From: Methylobacterium sp. J-070
GTDB lineage: Bacteria > Pseudomonadota > Alphaproteobacteria > Rhizobiales > Beijerinckiaceae
Direction of reading: 5' to 3'
Assembly: GCF_022829385.1 (NCBI RefSeq)
Contig: NZ_JAKSXX010000147.1
Span: 1-64,000, forward strand
DNA length: 64,000 bases
Shown in pieces: positions 19,772 through 28,776 of this stretch (position 1 is its first letter; each line of letters starts with the position of its first letter). The translations under genes were made by a program, and so were the position numbers. The notes under the pieces were generated by a model. That model was given only the letters and a program-made list of their open reading frames with translations. It searched no databases and had not been told where the DNA came from.

Positions 19772-20953
19772 TCACCCCGGCGGCAGCGTCCAGATCCGCA
19801 TCGGCCGCGCCAGGCCGCGCAGTTCCACGACCCCCACCGGCTCCAGGGTCCGGGCGCAGCGCTCGGCGAAGGAATCCGACACCAGGAGCGCGTGGCCCAG
19901 CGCCTCGCACTGGCTCTCGATCCGGCTCGCCTCGTTCACCGCCCGGCCGATGATCGTGAAATCGAGGCGCCGCCCGGTCCCGACATTGCCGTACACCACC
20001 GTGCCGAAATGGACGACGCAGTCCGCGGCGAGTTCCGGCAGCCCCGCCGCGCGGCGGCGCGCATTGAGGGCGACGTTGGCCGCGAGCGCCTCCGCGGCGG
20101 CGTCGAGGGCGCTGCCGCAGACCGGGCAGGGCAGGGCCCCGGCATCCGCAACCGGGAAGATCGCCAGGAACCCATCCCCGAGGAACTTCAGGATCTCGCC
20201 GCCGTGCCGCGCCACCGGGTCGCCGAGCGCGTCGAAATGCTCGTTGAGCCACGTGACCATGTCGGCTGAATCGGCCCGGTCGGACAGGGCCGTGAAGCCG
20301 CGCAGGTCCGTGAGCAGGATCGCGGCCGGGACGGCCCGCCCCTCGCCGCGCAGGATCTGCCCGTCGAGGACCCGCTCGGCGGTGGAGCGGCCGAGATAGG
20401 TGGCCGAGACCTCGCGCAGGGTGTTGGTCAGACCGATCTTGGCCACCGCCAGGGTCAGGAACGGCAGGATCTCGGCGATCGCCGCGAGATGCGCGTCGGC
20501 GAAGCCCGCGGGGGCGCGGCTGCAGAACGAGATCGCGACGCCGCGCAGGGCGGTGCCCGGCGCGAAGCCGACGATGTGGACCGCGTAGTCGGAACCGCCC
20601 TCGGCCCGCAGGTCCCGCAGGATCGGGAAGTCCGGCTCCGATCCCGGCGCGTCGAGGCGCCAGCGCCCGAAGGTCTCGTTCCGCTCTAAGAGCGCGTAGA
20701 TCGGGCTGAGGCGCCAGCCGGATTCCTGCTCGGCCCCGTGGGGATTGGCCACGAAGGAGAGTCCCTCGCCGGCGTGCCAGCTCAAGCTGACGCCGCGCAT
20801 CGTCGGATCGATGGCCGGGGTCATGACGCTGACCCGCCACAGGGGCACGCCCGCGCCGGCCAGCCCCTCGCAGAACCGCGCCAGCAGGGTGTCGTGGTCG
20901 TCCGTCGCGGTGGCGTGCCCGGCGATCCAGCGCGCGAGCTCCGTCATGTCCAT
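19772..20953 (-). CDS. class III adenylate/guanylate cyclase with N-terminal sensory domain
   Basis: A 393-residue soluble cyclase. The N-terminal 180 residues form a sensor-like region without membrane segments that contains WRVSVMTPAIDPTMRGVSLS, a pattern common in rhizobial cyclases. The catalytic domain follows ILRGEGR and has ILLTDLRGFTALSDR with a metal-binding Asp, HGGEILKFLGDGFLAIFPVA with the second Asp, and LDFTIIGRAVNEASRIES for dimer contact. cAMP is the likely product. A CPVCGSALDAAAEAL segment at about residues 272-287 is unusual and is noted separately. The ATG at 20953 is chosen because upstream codons show no domain sequence; an ATG two codons later is equally possible. Confidence 0.88.
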   Translation of the reverse strand: MDMTELARWIAGHATATDDHDTLLARFCEGLAGAGVPLWRVSVMTPAIDPTMRGVSLSWHAGEGLSFVANPHGAEQESGWRLSPIYALLERNETFGRWRLDAPGSEPDFPILRDLRAEGGSDYAVHIVGFAPGTALRGVAISFCSRAPAGFADAHLAAIAEILPFLTLAVAKIGLTNTLREVSATYLGRSTAERVLDGQILRGEGRAVPAAILLTDLRGFTALSDRADSADMVTWLNEHFDALGDPVARHGGEILKFLGDGFLAIFPVADAGALPCPVCGSALDAAAEALAANVALNARRRAAGLPELAADCVVHFGTVVYGNVGTGRRLDFTIIGRAVNEASRIESQCEALGHALLVSDSFAERCARTLEPVGVVELRGLARPMRIWTLPPG

Positions 20954-21062
20954 CTGCTCTGGTCCGCCGCCTCGATCAGCCCCGGAGCGGTCACGGCCCG
21001 CGGAGACCGTTACCCGAGGATTGTGCATAGCTCCGTTAACCTTTCCGCGCGAGGCTCGCGCC

Positions 21063-21374
21063 ATGGTCGTGCGCCGCCGGGTCAGAATGGTCGTTTTGCC
21101 GCTGGGTCTCTGGACCCTGTCGGCCCTCGTCGTCGGCTACTTCGTGTGGCAGGCCGAGAGCGGCAACCGCGGCCTCGAAGCCAAGAAGGCGCTGAAGATC
21201 CGCGCCTACGGCCTCAACCAGGAACTCGCCGCCGTGAAGGCGGAGCGCGCCACCTGGGAGCACCGCGTCGCCCTGCTCAAGAGCGATCAGATCGACCGCG
21301 ACCTGCTGGAGGAGCGCGCGCGGATCGTCCTCGGCCGCGTCCACGCCAACGACGTGGTCATCATCACGCCCTGA
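21063..21374 (+). CDS. FtsB/DivIC-like septum formation initiator
   Basis: A 103-residue bitopic membrane protein. A short basic N-terminus (MVVRRRVRM) is followed by one membrane helix, residues about 10-30, and then a coiled coil (about 38-75, NQELAAVKAERATWEHRVAL). The C-terminal motif LLKSDQIDRDLLEERARIVL matches the FtsB/DivIC family, which bridges FtsL and FtsQ in the divisome. Alphaproteobacterial genomes usually carry this gene just before the pyruvate dehydrogenase operon, exactly as here (153 bases before pdhA). The ATG at 21063 begins directly before the basic residues and membrane helix. Confidence 0.88.
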   Translation: MVVRRRVRMVVLPLGLWTLSALVVGYFVWQAESGNRGLEAKKALKIRAYGLNQELAAVKAERATWEHRVALLKSDQIDRDLLEERARIVLGRVHANDVVIITP

Positions 21375-21425
21375 CCGGCGGGGCGCAGTATTCCCCAGTC
21401 CCGCAAGGCCTGCGCCGCGAAGATC

Positions 21426-21453
21426 CTCTGACAAGAGCGCCCGCCTGTCAGAG
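21426..21453. promoter_or_regulatory. inverted repeat in the pdhA upstream region, possible operator
   Basis: CTCTGACA-N12-TGTCAGAG is a perfect 8-bp inverted repeat centred about 88 bases before the pdhA start, inside the only sizeable gap before the pyruvate dehydrogenase operon. It could bind a dimeric regulator or form a hairpin. No known regulator can be named from the sequence. Confidence 0.45.
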
Positions 21454-21527
21454 CGGCGGCCCTCGCTTTCCATCCGACGCTGTCCTACACCCCGACGAAG
21501 TCGCGTGGAATCACGGGGAGTGCGCCG

Positions 21528-22613
21528 ATGGACGCCGCCAAGGATCCTGGCAAGGGGCCTGCCAAGGACGCTTCGTCCTCGCAATCGCCGGCGGAGAGCC
21601 CGCAGGCCGCCGAGGCGCACAAGCCTGCGCCGAACATGCCGCAATTCACCCGGGAGGAGGACCTCCACGCCTACCACGAGATGCTGCTGATCCGGCGCTT
21701 CGAGGAGAAGGCCGGCCAGCTCTACGGCATGGGCCTGATCGGCGGCTTCTGCCACCTCTATATCGGCCAGGAGGCCGTGGTGATCGGCATGCAGATGGCC
21801 TCGGTCGACGGCGACCAGGTCATCACCGGCTACCGCGACCACGGCCACATGCTGGCCTGCGGCATGGACCCGAAGGGCGTCATGGCCGAGCTGACCGGCC
21901 GCCGCGGCGGCTACAGCCGCGGCAAGGGCGGCTCGATGCACATGTTCTCCCGCGAGAAGCAGTTCTTCGGCGGCCACGGCATCGTCGGCGCGCAGGTCTC
22001 GCTCGGCACCGGCCTCGCCTTCGCCGACCATTACCGGGAGAACGGCAAGGTCAGCCTGACCTACATGGGCGACGGCGCCGCCAACCAGGGCCAGGTCTAC
22101 GAGAGCTTCAACATGGCCGCGCTCTGGAAGCTGCCGGTCGTCTACGTGATCGAGAACAACCGCTACGCCATGGGCACCTCCGTGGCCCGGGCCTCGGCGC
22201 AGACGGACTTCTCGAAGCGCGGCCTCTCCTTCGGCATCCCCGGCGAGCAGGTCGACGGCATGGACGTGCGCACCGTGCGCGAGGCCGCTTCGCGGGCGAT
22301 CGAGCACGCCCGCAGCGGCCAGGGCCCCTACATCCTGGAGATGCAGACCTACCGCTATCGCGGCCACTCGATGTCCGATCCCGCCAAGTACCGGACGAAG
22401 GACGAGGTCTCGAAGATGCGCGACGAGCACGACCCGATCGAGATGGTGCGCAAGCGCCTGCTCGAGCTGCACGGGGTGCCGGAGGCGGATCTCAAGGCGA
22501 CGGACGCGAAGGTCCGCGAGACCGTGAACGCCTCGGCCGAGTTCGCCACCAACGATCCCGAGCCGGATCCCGCCGAGCTCTGGACCGACATCCTGCTGGA
22601 CGCGCACGCCTGA
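21528..22613 (+). CDS. pdhA: pyruvate dehydrogenase E1 component, alpha subunit
   Basis: A 361-residue thiamin-diphosphate enzyme subunit that decarboxylates pyruvate. The Pro/Ala-rich N-terminus (about 35 residues) is followed by the catalytic domain with [20 protein letters not shown], the [11 protein letters not shown] and [20 protein letters not shown] segments, and the thiamin-diphosphate motif from [12 protein letters not shown] to [14 protein letters not shown]. The phosphorylation-loop equivalent [15 protein letters not shown] is conserved. This is the alpha2beta2-type E1 of alphaproteobacteria and mitochondria. It starts the pdh operon after an inverted repeat, and pdhB follows 58 bases later. 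Confidence 0.97.
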   Translation: MDAAKDPGKGPAKDASSSQSPAESPQAAEAHKPAPNMPQFTREEDLHAYHEMLLIRRFEEKAGQLYGMGLIGGFCHLYIGQEAVVIGMQMASVDGDQVITGYRDHGHMLACGMDPKGVMAELTGRRGGYSRGKGGSMHMFSREKQFFGGHGIVGAQVSLGTGLAFADHYRENGKVSLTYMGDGAANQGQVYESFNMAALWKLPVVYVIENNRYAMGTSVARASAQTDFSKRGLSFGIPGEQVDGMDVRTVREAASRAIEHARSGQGPYILEMQTYRYRGHSMSDPAKYRTKDEVSKMRDEHDPIEMVRKRLLELHGVPEADLKATDAKVRETVNASAEFATNDPEPDPAELWTDILLDAHA

Positions 22614-22671
22614 GCGTGCGGACGCGACCGCTGGCCGCCCCCTTCACGAAAAGACGACCGCAGAGCTGAGC

Positions 22672-24114
22672 ATGGCGACCGACATCCTGATGCCCGCCCT
22701 CTCGCCCACCATGGAGGAGGGCAAGCTCGCCAAGTGGCTGAAGAAGGAAGGCGATCCGATCAAGTCCGGCGACGTGCTGGCCGAGATCGAGACCGACAAG
22801 GCCACCATGGAGGTCGAGGCCATCGACGAGGGCGTCCTCGCCAAGATCCTGATCGCGGAGGGCACCGAGGGCGTGGCGGTCAACACGCCGATCGCCATCA
22901 TCGCCGGCGAGGGCGAGGATCCGTCGAGCGTCCAGGCGGGCGGCGGCGCGAAACCCAACGGGACCGGCGGCCATCCGGCCCCGACCCCCGACATGCAGGC
23001 CGAGGGCCTGGCCGACAAGGCCGCGCCCGCCGCGAAATCCGGCGACGACGCGCCGAAGGCGCCCGCGGCGCCGGCCGTCATCACCAGCAAGGCCGACGAG
23101 CCGGTGATGGCGGAGTTCCCGGCCGACACGCCGATGGTGACCACCACGGTGCGCGAGGCCCTGCGCGACGCCATGGCCGAGGAGATGCGCCGCGACGGCG
23201 ACGTCTTCGTCATGGGCGAGGAGGTCGCCGAGTACCAGGGCGCCTACAAGATCACCCAGAACCTGCTGCAGGAATTCGGCGCCAAGCGGGTGGTCGACAC
23301 CCCGATCACCGAGCACGGCTTCGCCGGCATCGGCGTCGGCGCGGCGCTCGCCGGGCTGAAGCCGATCGTGGAGTTCATGACCTTCAACTTCGCCATGCAG
23401 GCGATCGACCACATCATCAACTCCGCGGCCAAGACCCTGTACATGTCCGGCGGCCAGCTCGGCTGCCCGATCGTGTTCCGCGGCCCCAACGGCGCGGCCG
23501 CCCGGGTCGGCGCCCAGCACAGCCACGACTACGCCGCCTGGTACTCCAACGTGCCCGGCCTCAAGGTGATCGCCCCCTACACGGCCTCGGACGCCAAGGG
23601 CCTGCTCAAGGCCGCGATCCGCGACCCGAACCCGGTGATCTTTCTCGAGAACGAAATCCTCTACGGCCAGTCCTTCCCGGTGCCGCAGCTCGACGACTTC
23701 GTGCTGCCGATCGGCAAGGCGAAGGTCCACCGCACCGGCAGCGACGTGACCATCGTGTCCTTCGCGATCGGCATGACCTACGCGCTCAAGGCCGCCCAGG
23801 CGCTGGCCGAGCAGGGGATCGAGGCGGAGGTCATCGACCTGCGCACGATCCGCCCGATGGATTCCGAGACGGTGGTCCGGTCGGTGAAGAAGACCGGCCG
23901 CTGCATCACCGTGGAGGAGGGGTTCCCGCAATCCGGCATCGGCGCCGAGATCGTGGCCCGCCTGATGGTCGACGCCTTCGACTACCTCGACGCCCCGGTC
24001 CTGCGCATCACCGGCAAGGACGTGCCGATGCCCTACGCGGCCAACCTCGAGAAGCTCGCCCTCCCCACGGTGGCGGAGGTCGTCGAGGCCGCCAAGAGCG
24101 TCTGCTACAAGTGA
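22672..24114 (+). CDS. pdhB: pyruvate dehydrogenase E1 component, beta subunit with N-terminal lipoyl domain
   Basis: A 480-residue E1-beta subunit. Residues 1-80 form a lipoyl domain with the lipoylated Lys in [18 protein letters not shown]. An Ala/Pro/Lys-rich linker follows (about 85-140), then the transketolase-like catalytic half with [32 protein letters not shown] and [20 protein letters not shown]. The C-terminal half ends with [20 protein letters not shown]. An E1-beta with its own lipoyl domain is typical of rhizobial and related complexes. The lipoyl-domain DNA shares a 101-base identical stretch with that of pdhC. LipA at 9.6 kb provides the cofactor. Confidence 0.97.
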   Translation: MATDILMPALSPTMEEGKLAKWLKKEGDPIKSGDVLAEIETDKATMEVEAIDEGVLAKILIAEGTEGVAVNTPIAIIAGEGEDPSSVQAGGGAKPNGTGGHPAPTPDMQAEGLADKAAPAAKSGDDAPKAPAAPAVITSKADEPVMAEFPADTPMVTTTVREALRDAMAEEMRRDGDVFVMGEEVAEYQGAYKITQNLLQEFGAKRVVDTPITEHGFAGIGVGAALAGLKPIVEFMTFNFAMQAIDHIINSAAKTLYMSGGQLGCPIVFRGPNGAAARVGAQHSHDYAAWYSNVPGLKVIAPYTASDAKGLLKAAIRDPNPVIFLENEILYGQSFPVPQLDDFVLPIGKAKVHRTGSDVTIVSFAIGMTYALKAAQALAEQGIEAEVIDLRTIRPMDSETVVRSVKKTGRCITVEEGFPQSGIGAEIVARLMVDAFDYLDAPVLRITGKDVPMPYAANLEKLALPTVAEVVEAAKSVCYK

Positions 24115-24181
24115 CGGGCCGCGGGCGGGACACGCCATCCCGTCGCCGCCCCGGCAGGGGCCAAGGAACAGCCGGCGCGCC

Positions 24182-24457
24182 ATGAGCAACGATTTCGCCG
24201 AACTCGCCATCCCGCCCGACGCCCAGGAACAGGGCGGCGTCGAGGTGCTGCGCGCCGCGGTGGTGGACGGCGCCGTGAGCGTCGCGCTCCGCCGCTCCTT
24301 CGACGATCCGGCGACCTGGGGCCGGCTCCTGGCCGACCTCGCCCGGCAGGCCGCCCGCGCCTACGCGCTGGAGACCGACATGTCGGAGGAGGAGGCGGTG
24401 GAGCGCATCCGCGCCGGATGGGAGGCCGAGGGGCTCGACCCCGGCGGCCTCAACTAG
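24182..24457 (+). CDS. DUF5076 family protein
   Basis: A 91-residue acidic, soluble protein resembling the DUF5076 family of alphaproteobacteria: a conserved VEVLRAAVVDGAVSVALRRS strand region, then DDPATWGRLLADLARQAARA and MSEEEAVERIRAGWEAE. No catalytic motif or membrane segment is seen and the function is unknown. It lies within the pdh operon, 67 bases after pdhB and 15 bases before the next gene, so it is probably co-transcribed. The ATG at 24182 starts 20 residues before the conserved block. Confidence 0.75.
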   Translation: MSNDFAELAIPPDAQEQGGVEVLRAAVVDGAVSVALRRSFDDPATWGRLLADLARQAARAYALETDMSEEEAVERIRAGWEAEGLDPGGLN

Positions 24458-24472
24458 CGATGGTGTCCGACC

Positions 24473-25066
24473 ATGGCTGAGGCGGCCGTCCGGCAGGCGA
24501 CCTACGCGGATCTGGAAGCGGTCCCGGAGCATCTCGTCGCCGAGATCATCGACGGAGTGCTGGAGACGCATCCGCGGCCGCGGCCCCGGCACGCGATGGC
24601 GGCGTCCGACCTATCCTCCGTGCTGGGCACCCCGTTCCGCTATGGGCGTGGCGGTCCCGGAGGCTGGATCTTCATGATCGAACCGGAGCTTCATCTCGGC
24701 CCCGACGTGGTCGTGCCGGATCTCGCGGGTTGGCGCCGCGCGCGGATGCCGACCGAACCCGAGGACGCCTTCATCACGACCCCGCCGGACTGGGTCTGCG
24801 AGATCCTCTCGCCCTCCACCACCCGCCTCGACCGGGGTCCGAAGCGCCGCATCTACGCGGAAGCCTTGATCGGTCACCTCTGGCTGCTCGATCCGGCCGC
24901 GGGCGTGCTCGAAGGTTTCGCCCTCGCGGACGGGCGCTGGGTCCTCCTCGCCACGATCCAGCGCGGCGAGACCGTGGCGCTGCCGCCCTTCGACGCCGTC
25001 CCGTTTCCCCTCGACGACCTGTTCCCCTTCGACGATCCGGCCGCCCCGGCCTTGCCCGAGACCTGA
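24473..25066 (+). CDS. Uma2-family (DUF820) PD-(D/E)XK nuclease-fold protein
   Basis: A 197-residue protein of the Uma2 family, common in cyanobacteria and scattered through other phyla. Family features: [20 protein letters not shown] at the start, [20 protein letters not shown] supplying the catalytic-type Asp, and [19 protein letters not shown] with the Glu and Ser of the nuclease-fold core. The canonical Lys position may be filled by the KR of GPKRRIYAE. Nuclease activity has not been established for most members. It sits between pdhB and pdhC, a foreign-looking place, with only 4 bases before the pdhC ATG. That suggests insertion without disturbing the operon. Confidence 0.85.
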   Translation: MAEAAVRQATYADLEAVPEHLVAEIIDGVLETHPRPRPRHAMAASDLSSVLGTPFRYGRGGPGGWIFMIEPELHLGPDVVVPDLAGWRRARMPTEPEDAFITTPPDWVCEILSPSTTRLDRGPKRRIYAEALIGHLWLLDPAAGVLEGFALADGRWVLLATIQRGETVALPPFDAVPFPLDDLFPFDDPAAPALPET

Positions 25067-25070
25067 TGCC

Positions 25071-26486
25071 ATGCCGATCAACGTGCTGATGCCCGCGCTC
25101 TCGCCCACCATGGAGAAGGGCAACCTCGCCAAGTGGCTGAAGAAGGAGGGCGATCCGATCAAGTCCGGCGACGTGCTGGCCGAGATCGAGACCGACAAGG
25201 CCACCATGGAGGTCGAGGCCATCGACGAGGGCGTCCTCGCCAAGATCCTCGTCCCCGAGGGCACCGCGGACGTGCCGGTCAACGACCTGATCGCCATCAT
25301 CGCGGGCGAGGGCGAGGACCCGTCGAGCGTCCAGGCCGGCGGCGCGCCGAAGGCGGCCTCCAACGGGGCGGCCGAATCCAAGCCTGAGCCCAAGGCCGAC
25401 GCCTCGGCGGCCGACCAGAACACCACGCCCGGCGGCGGCCACATGTCGTACGAGCGGGTCAACGCCGCGCCGGAGGGCGCGCAGCCGAGCGGCGCCCCGC
25501 AGGCGGGCGCGGCCGGATCCGGCGGACGGGTCTTCGCCTCGCCGCTCGCCCGGCGAATCGCCAAGCAGGAGGGCGTCGAGCTCGGCGCCGTCCAGGGCAG
25601 CGGGCCGCACGGCCGCATCATCGCCCGCGACGTCCAGGCCGCGAAGGCCTCCGGCGCCACCAGGGCGCCCGCGCCGCAGGCCGCCGCCGAGGCGCCGAAG
25701 GCGGCCGCCCCGAAGGCCGCCCCCGCGGCCGGCGCGCCGGCCGGCCTCACGGTCGATCAGGTCCGGGGCTTCTTCGCCAAGGATTCCTACGAGGAAGTGC
25801 CCCTCGACGGCATGCGCAAGACCATCGCCAAGCGCCTCACCGAGGCGATGCAGGTGGCCCCGCACTTCTACCTCACGGTGGATTGCGAGCTCGACGCCCT
25901 GATGAAGCTGCGCGAGACGCTGAACGGCGCCGCCGGCAAGGACAAGGACGGCAAGCCGGCCTTCAAGCTCTCGGTGAACGACTTCGTCATCAAGGCGATG
26001 GGCCTCGCGCTTACCCGGGTCCCGGCCGCCAACGCGGTCTGGGCCGAGGACCGGATCCTGCGCTTCAAGAACGCCGAGGTCGGGGTCGCGGTGGCGATCG
26101 ACGGCGGGCTGTTCACCCCGGTGATCCGCAGGGCGAACGAGAAGACGCTCTCGACCATCTCCAACGAGATGAAGGATTTCGCGGCGCGCGCCCGGGCGAA
26201 GAAGCTGAAGCCGGAGGAATACCAGGGCGGCGTCACCTCGGTGTCGAACCTCGGCATGTTCGGGATCAAGCACTTCACGGCGGTGATCAACCCGCCGCAA
26301 TCGAGCATCCTGGCGGTGGGCGCGGGCGAGAAGCGCGTCGTCGTGAAGGACGGGGCACCGGCGGTGGTCCAGGTGATGACCGCCACCCTGTCGTGCGACC
26401 ACCGGGTGCTCGACGGGGCGCTCGGCGCGGAGCTGGTCTCGGCCTTCAAGGGGCTGATCGAGAACCCGATGGGCATGCTGGTGTGA
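25071..26486 (+). CDS. pdhC: pyruvate dehydrogenase E2, dihydrolipoamide acetyltransferase
   Basis: A 471-residue E2 core subunit that transfers acetyl groups to CoA. Order of domains: lipoyl domain (1-80, Lys in [18 protein letters not shown]), Ala/Pro linker, peripheral subunit-binding domain (about 150-190, [20 protein letters not shown] and [11 protein letters not shown]), second linker, and catalytic domain (about 240-471). The C-terminal active site is seen in [20 protein letters not shown] with its His and Asp. ATG at 25071 is 4 bases after the Uma2 gene. It forms the structural core of the complex with PdhA, PdhB and LpdA. Confidence 0.97.
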   Translation: MPINVLMPALSPTMEKGNLAKWLKKEGDPIKSGDVLAEIETDKATMEVEAIDEGVLAKILVPEGTADVPVNDLIAIIAGEGEDPSSVQAGGAPKAASNGAAESKPEPKADASAADQNTTPGGGHMSYERVNAAPEGAQPSGAPQAGAAGSGGRVFASPLARRIAKQEGVELGAVQGSGPHGRIIARDVQAAKASGATRAPAPQAAAEAPKAAAPKAAPAAGAPAGLTVDQVRGFFAKDSYEEVPLDGMRKTIAKRLTEAMQVAPHFYLTVDCELDALMKLRETLNGAAGKDKDGKPAFKLSVNDFVIKAMGLALTRVPAANAVWAEDRILRFKNAEVGVAVAIDGGLFTPVIRRANEKTLSTISNEMKDFAARARAKKLKPEEYQGGVTSVSNLGMFGIKHFTAVINPPQSSILAVGAGEKRVVVKDGAPAVVQVMTATLSCDHRVLDGALGAELVSAFKGLIENPMGMLV

Positions 26487-26489
26487 GGG

Positions 26490-26531
26490 GCGACTCTGCT
26501 ATGATCGCCTGAGCGATCAAAGGAGAGTCGC
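26490..26531 (+). promoter_or_regulatory. nested hairpin over the ribosome-binding site of the small coiled-coil gene
   Basis: Two stacked perfect inverted repeats: GCGACTCT (26490-26497) with AGAGTCGC (26524-26531), enclosing TGATCGC-CTGA-GCGATCA (26502-26519). The outer right arm overlaps the AAGGAG ribosome site and touches the GTG start at 26532. The fold would hide the initiation region, which suggests translational control, or it may act as a processing site between pdhC and the next gene. Confidence 0.55.
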
Positions 26532-26780
26532 GTGTCCGAAGTTACCGATCTGGTTCTGCCGGTCCTTCAACGGATGCAGAGCGACATCGCCGAGGTGAAG
26601 CGCGATGTCGCAGCGATCAGGACGACCCTGACGGGTCATACCGAGAAGCTCGAAGAACTGGAGATCTACGTCGCCTACGAGACCGGCCTCGGCACGCAGG
26701 CGAAGGCGGATCTCCAGACGATCAAGAAGACGATCAAGGCCATGGAGCAGCGGCTAGGCGCGCTGGAGACCTCGTCCTGA
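26532..26780 (+). CDS. small coiled-coil protein of unknown function in the pdh operon
   Basis: An 82-residue soluble protein that is almost entirely heptad-patterned helix: VLPVLQRMQSDIAEVKRDVA, TLTGHTEKLEELEIYVAYET and IKKTIKAMEQRLGALE. No signal peptide, membrane segment or enzyme motif is present, and no family is assigned with certainty. The GTG start follows an AAGGAG site buried in a hairpin. It lies 45 bases after pdhC and 55 bases before lpdA. Its Ile/Thr/Lys content and place between complex subunits suggest a later-acquired gene. A role in the complex is pure speculation. Confidence 0.65.
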   Translation: MSEVTDLVLPVLQRMQSDIAEVKRDVAAIRTTLTGHTEKLEELEIYVAYETGLGTQAKADLQTIKKTIKAMEQRLGALETSS

Positions 26781-26835
26781 TCGCCGCGTCAACGACGGTG
26801 CGGGCGCGCGCCACACAGCGGAGAGCTGAGACACG

Positions 26836-28275
26836 ATGTCCGACACCTACGACGTCCTCATTATCGGCGCCGGGCCCGGCGGCTACGTCACGGCGATCCG
26901 GGCGGCGCAGCTCGGCTTCAAGACCGCGGTGGTCGACCGCGAGCACCTGGGCGGCATCTGCCTGAACTGGGGCTGCATCCCCACCAAGGCCCTGCTCCGC
27001 TCGGCCGAGATCTACCACTACTTCCAGCACGCCGGCGATTACGGCCTGACCGCCGAGAAGGTCGGGTTCGACACGGCCGCGATCGTGAAGCGCTCGCGCG
27101 GGGTCTCGGGCCGGCTCAACGGCGGCGTCGGCATGCTGCTCAAGAAGAACAAGGTCGACGTGATCTGGGGCGAGGCCGCGGTCGACAGCGTCGCCAAGGG
27201 CAACCAGCCCGGCCAGGTCACCGTCACGGAGACCAAGCGCGCCGAGCCGCCGAAGGGCGCCAAGGGCGCCGGCACCTACAGCGCCAAGCACATCATCGTG
27301 GCGACCGGCGCCCGGCCCCGGGCGATCCCCGGCATCGAGCCCGACAAGAAGCTGATCTGGACCTACTACGAGGCCATGGTCCCCGAGACGATGCCCAAGA
27401 GCCTGCTGGTGATGGGCTCGGGCGCCATCGGCATCGAGTTCGCCTCGTTCTACCGGACCATGGGCGCCGAGGTGACCGTGGTCGAGCTGCTGCCGCAGAT
27501 CCTGCCGGTGGAGGATGCCGAGATCGCAGGCCTCGCCCGCAAGCGCTTCGAGAAGCAGGGCATCAAGATCCTCACGGGCGCCAAGGTGACCAAGGTCGAG
27601 AAGGGTGCCGACTCGGTCACGGCGACCATCGAGGGCGGCGACGGAAAGTCACAGACCATCACGGCGGAGAAGCTGATCTCGGCGGTGGGCGTGGTCGGCA
27701 ACATCGAGGGGATCGGCCTGGAAAAGCTCGGGGTTAAGATCGACCGCGGGATCGTGGTGACGGACGGGCTCGGCCGCACCAACGTGCCCGGCCTTTACGC
27801 CATCGGCGACGTCGCGGGCCCGCCGATGCTCGCCCACAAGGCCGAGCACGAGGGCGTCATCTGCATCGAGACGATCAAGGGCCTGCACACCCACCCGATG
27901 GACAAGGCCAAGATCCCGGGCTGCACCTACTGCCAGCCGCAGATCGCCAGCGTCGGGCTGACCGAGGCCAAGGCCAAGGAGCAGGGGTTTTCCGTGAAGG
28001 TCGGCCGCTTCCCCTTCGCGGGCAACGGCAAGGCGATCGCGCTCGGCGAGCCGGACGGGCTGATCAAGACCGTGTTCGACGCCAAGACCGGCCAGCTGCT
28101 CGGCGCCCACATGGTCGGCGCCGAGGTGACCGAGCTGATCCAGGGCTACGTGGTGGCGATGAACCTGGAGAGCACCGAGGAGGAGCTGATGCACACGGTG
28201 TTTCCGCACCCGACGCTCAGCGAGATGATGCACGAGAGCGTGCTGGATGCGTATGGGAAGGTGATCCATACGTAG
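26836..28275 (+). CDS. lpdA: dihydrolipoyl dehydrogenase
   Basis: A 479-residue flavoprotein (E3) that reoxidises dihydrolipoyl groups with NAD. FAD fold: YDVLIIGAGPGGYVTAIRAA. The redox-active disulfide is in GGICLNWGCIPTKALLRSAE, the NAD fold in LVMGSGAIGIEFASFYRTMG, the second FAD segment in GLYAIGDVAGPPMLAHKAEH, and the C-terminal His-Glu dyad region in HTVFPHPTLSEMMHES. All parts are complete. A lineage-typical insertion (GNQPGQVTVTETKRAEPPKG) lies before the central domain. The gene ends the pdh operon. Confidence 0.97.
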   Translation: MSDTYDVLIIGAGPGGYVTAIRAAQLGFKTAVVDREHLGGICLNWGCIPTKALLRSAEIYHYFQHAGDYGLTAEKVGFDTAAIVKRSRGVSGRLNGGVGMLLKKNKVDVIWGEAAVDSVAKGNQPGQVTVTETKRAEPPKGAKGAGTYSAKHIIVATGARPRAIPGIEPDKKLIWTYYEAMVPETMPKSLLVMGSGAIGIEFASFYRTMGAEVTVVELLPQILPVEDAEIAGLARKRFEKQGIKILTGAKVTKVEKGADSVTATIEGGDGKSQTITAEKLISAVGVVGNIEGIGLEKLGVKIDRGIVVTDGLGRTNVPGLYAIGDVAGPPMLAHKAEHEGVICIETIKGLHTHPMDKAKIPGCTYCQPQIASVGLTEAKAKEQGFSVKVGRFPFAGNGKAIALGEPDGLIKTVFDAKTGQLLGAHMVGAEVTELIQGYVVAMNLESTEEELMHTVFPHPTLSEMMHESVLDAYGKVIHT

Positions 28276-28332
28276 GCGGACCTGGGTCCTGTGGTCGTCG
28301 ACGCCAAGTCTCGGGCTCGACGACAATAGGAC

Positions 28333-28557
28333 TTATCCGCGCCCCACCTCCACCGGCTCCGCCTCCTCCAGCGCCGGCACATACGCGCACCATTCACAGA
28401 TCCCCCGCTCGGCCCCCCGCTTGGCATTCCGCTGCGAGCAGAGCGGGCACACCAAGAGGATCAGCCGCGCGCCGGAGCGCAGGGCCAACCCGCGGCCGCG
28501 GAACGTGACTTCGGTGGCGCCGTCCCCCAGGGGACGCTCGCGGATCCAGGCGCTCAC
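28333..28557 (-). CDS. small zinc-ribbon protein
   Basis: A 74-residue protein starting at GTG 28557 (SAWIRERPLGDGATEVTFRG). Residues about 38-58 hold two CxxC pairs, CPLCSQRNAKRGAERGICEW with a second Cys two residues later, a zinc-ribbon pattern. The remainder is a small beta-rich region with AEPVEVGRG at the end. Function is unknown; such ribbons often serve in RNA binding or as assembly factors. The longer open frame upstream of 28557 has no recognisable sequence. It is convergent with lpdA (57 bases) and divergent from the threonine dehydratase. Confidence 0.6.
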   Translation of the reverse strand: MSAWIRERPLGDGATEVTFRGRGLALRSGARLILLVCPLCSQRNAKRGAERGICEWCAYVPALEEAEPVEVGRG

Positions 28558-28776
28558 GACGCGCCGCCCCCGGCCGGTCCCGCGCGCCGAAAAAGATCCG
28601 ATCCCATCCGCATGCCGAAGCCGCCCCCCAGCCCTGCTGCCAAGATTGTTCCCGCAGGGATAAGCATTGAGCCGGCGAATGGCTCCGCTTGCGGCCGTGC
28701 AGCGGACCGGGATGCGCGCGCGGCCGATCGCCCGTATGAATCGCCGCGACACGGAGCGCGAGCGGGACGGGATTCG

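Noticed and set aside
24473..25066. A selfish homing endonuclease between pdhB and pdhC
   Set aside because: The protein matches the Uma2 family; no homing-endonuclease motif, intron or intein boundary is visible.
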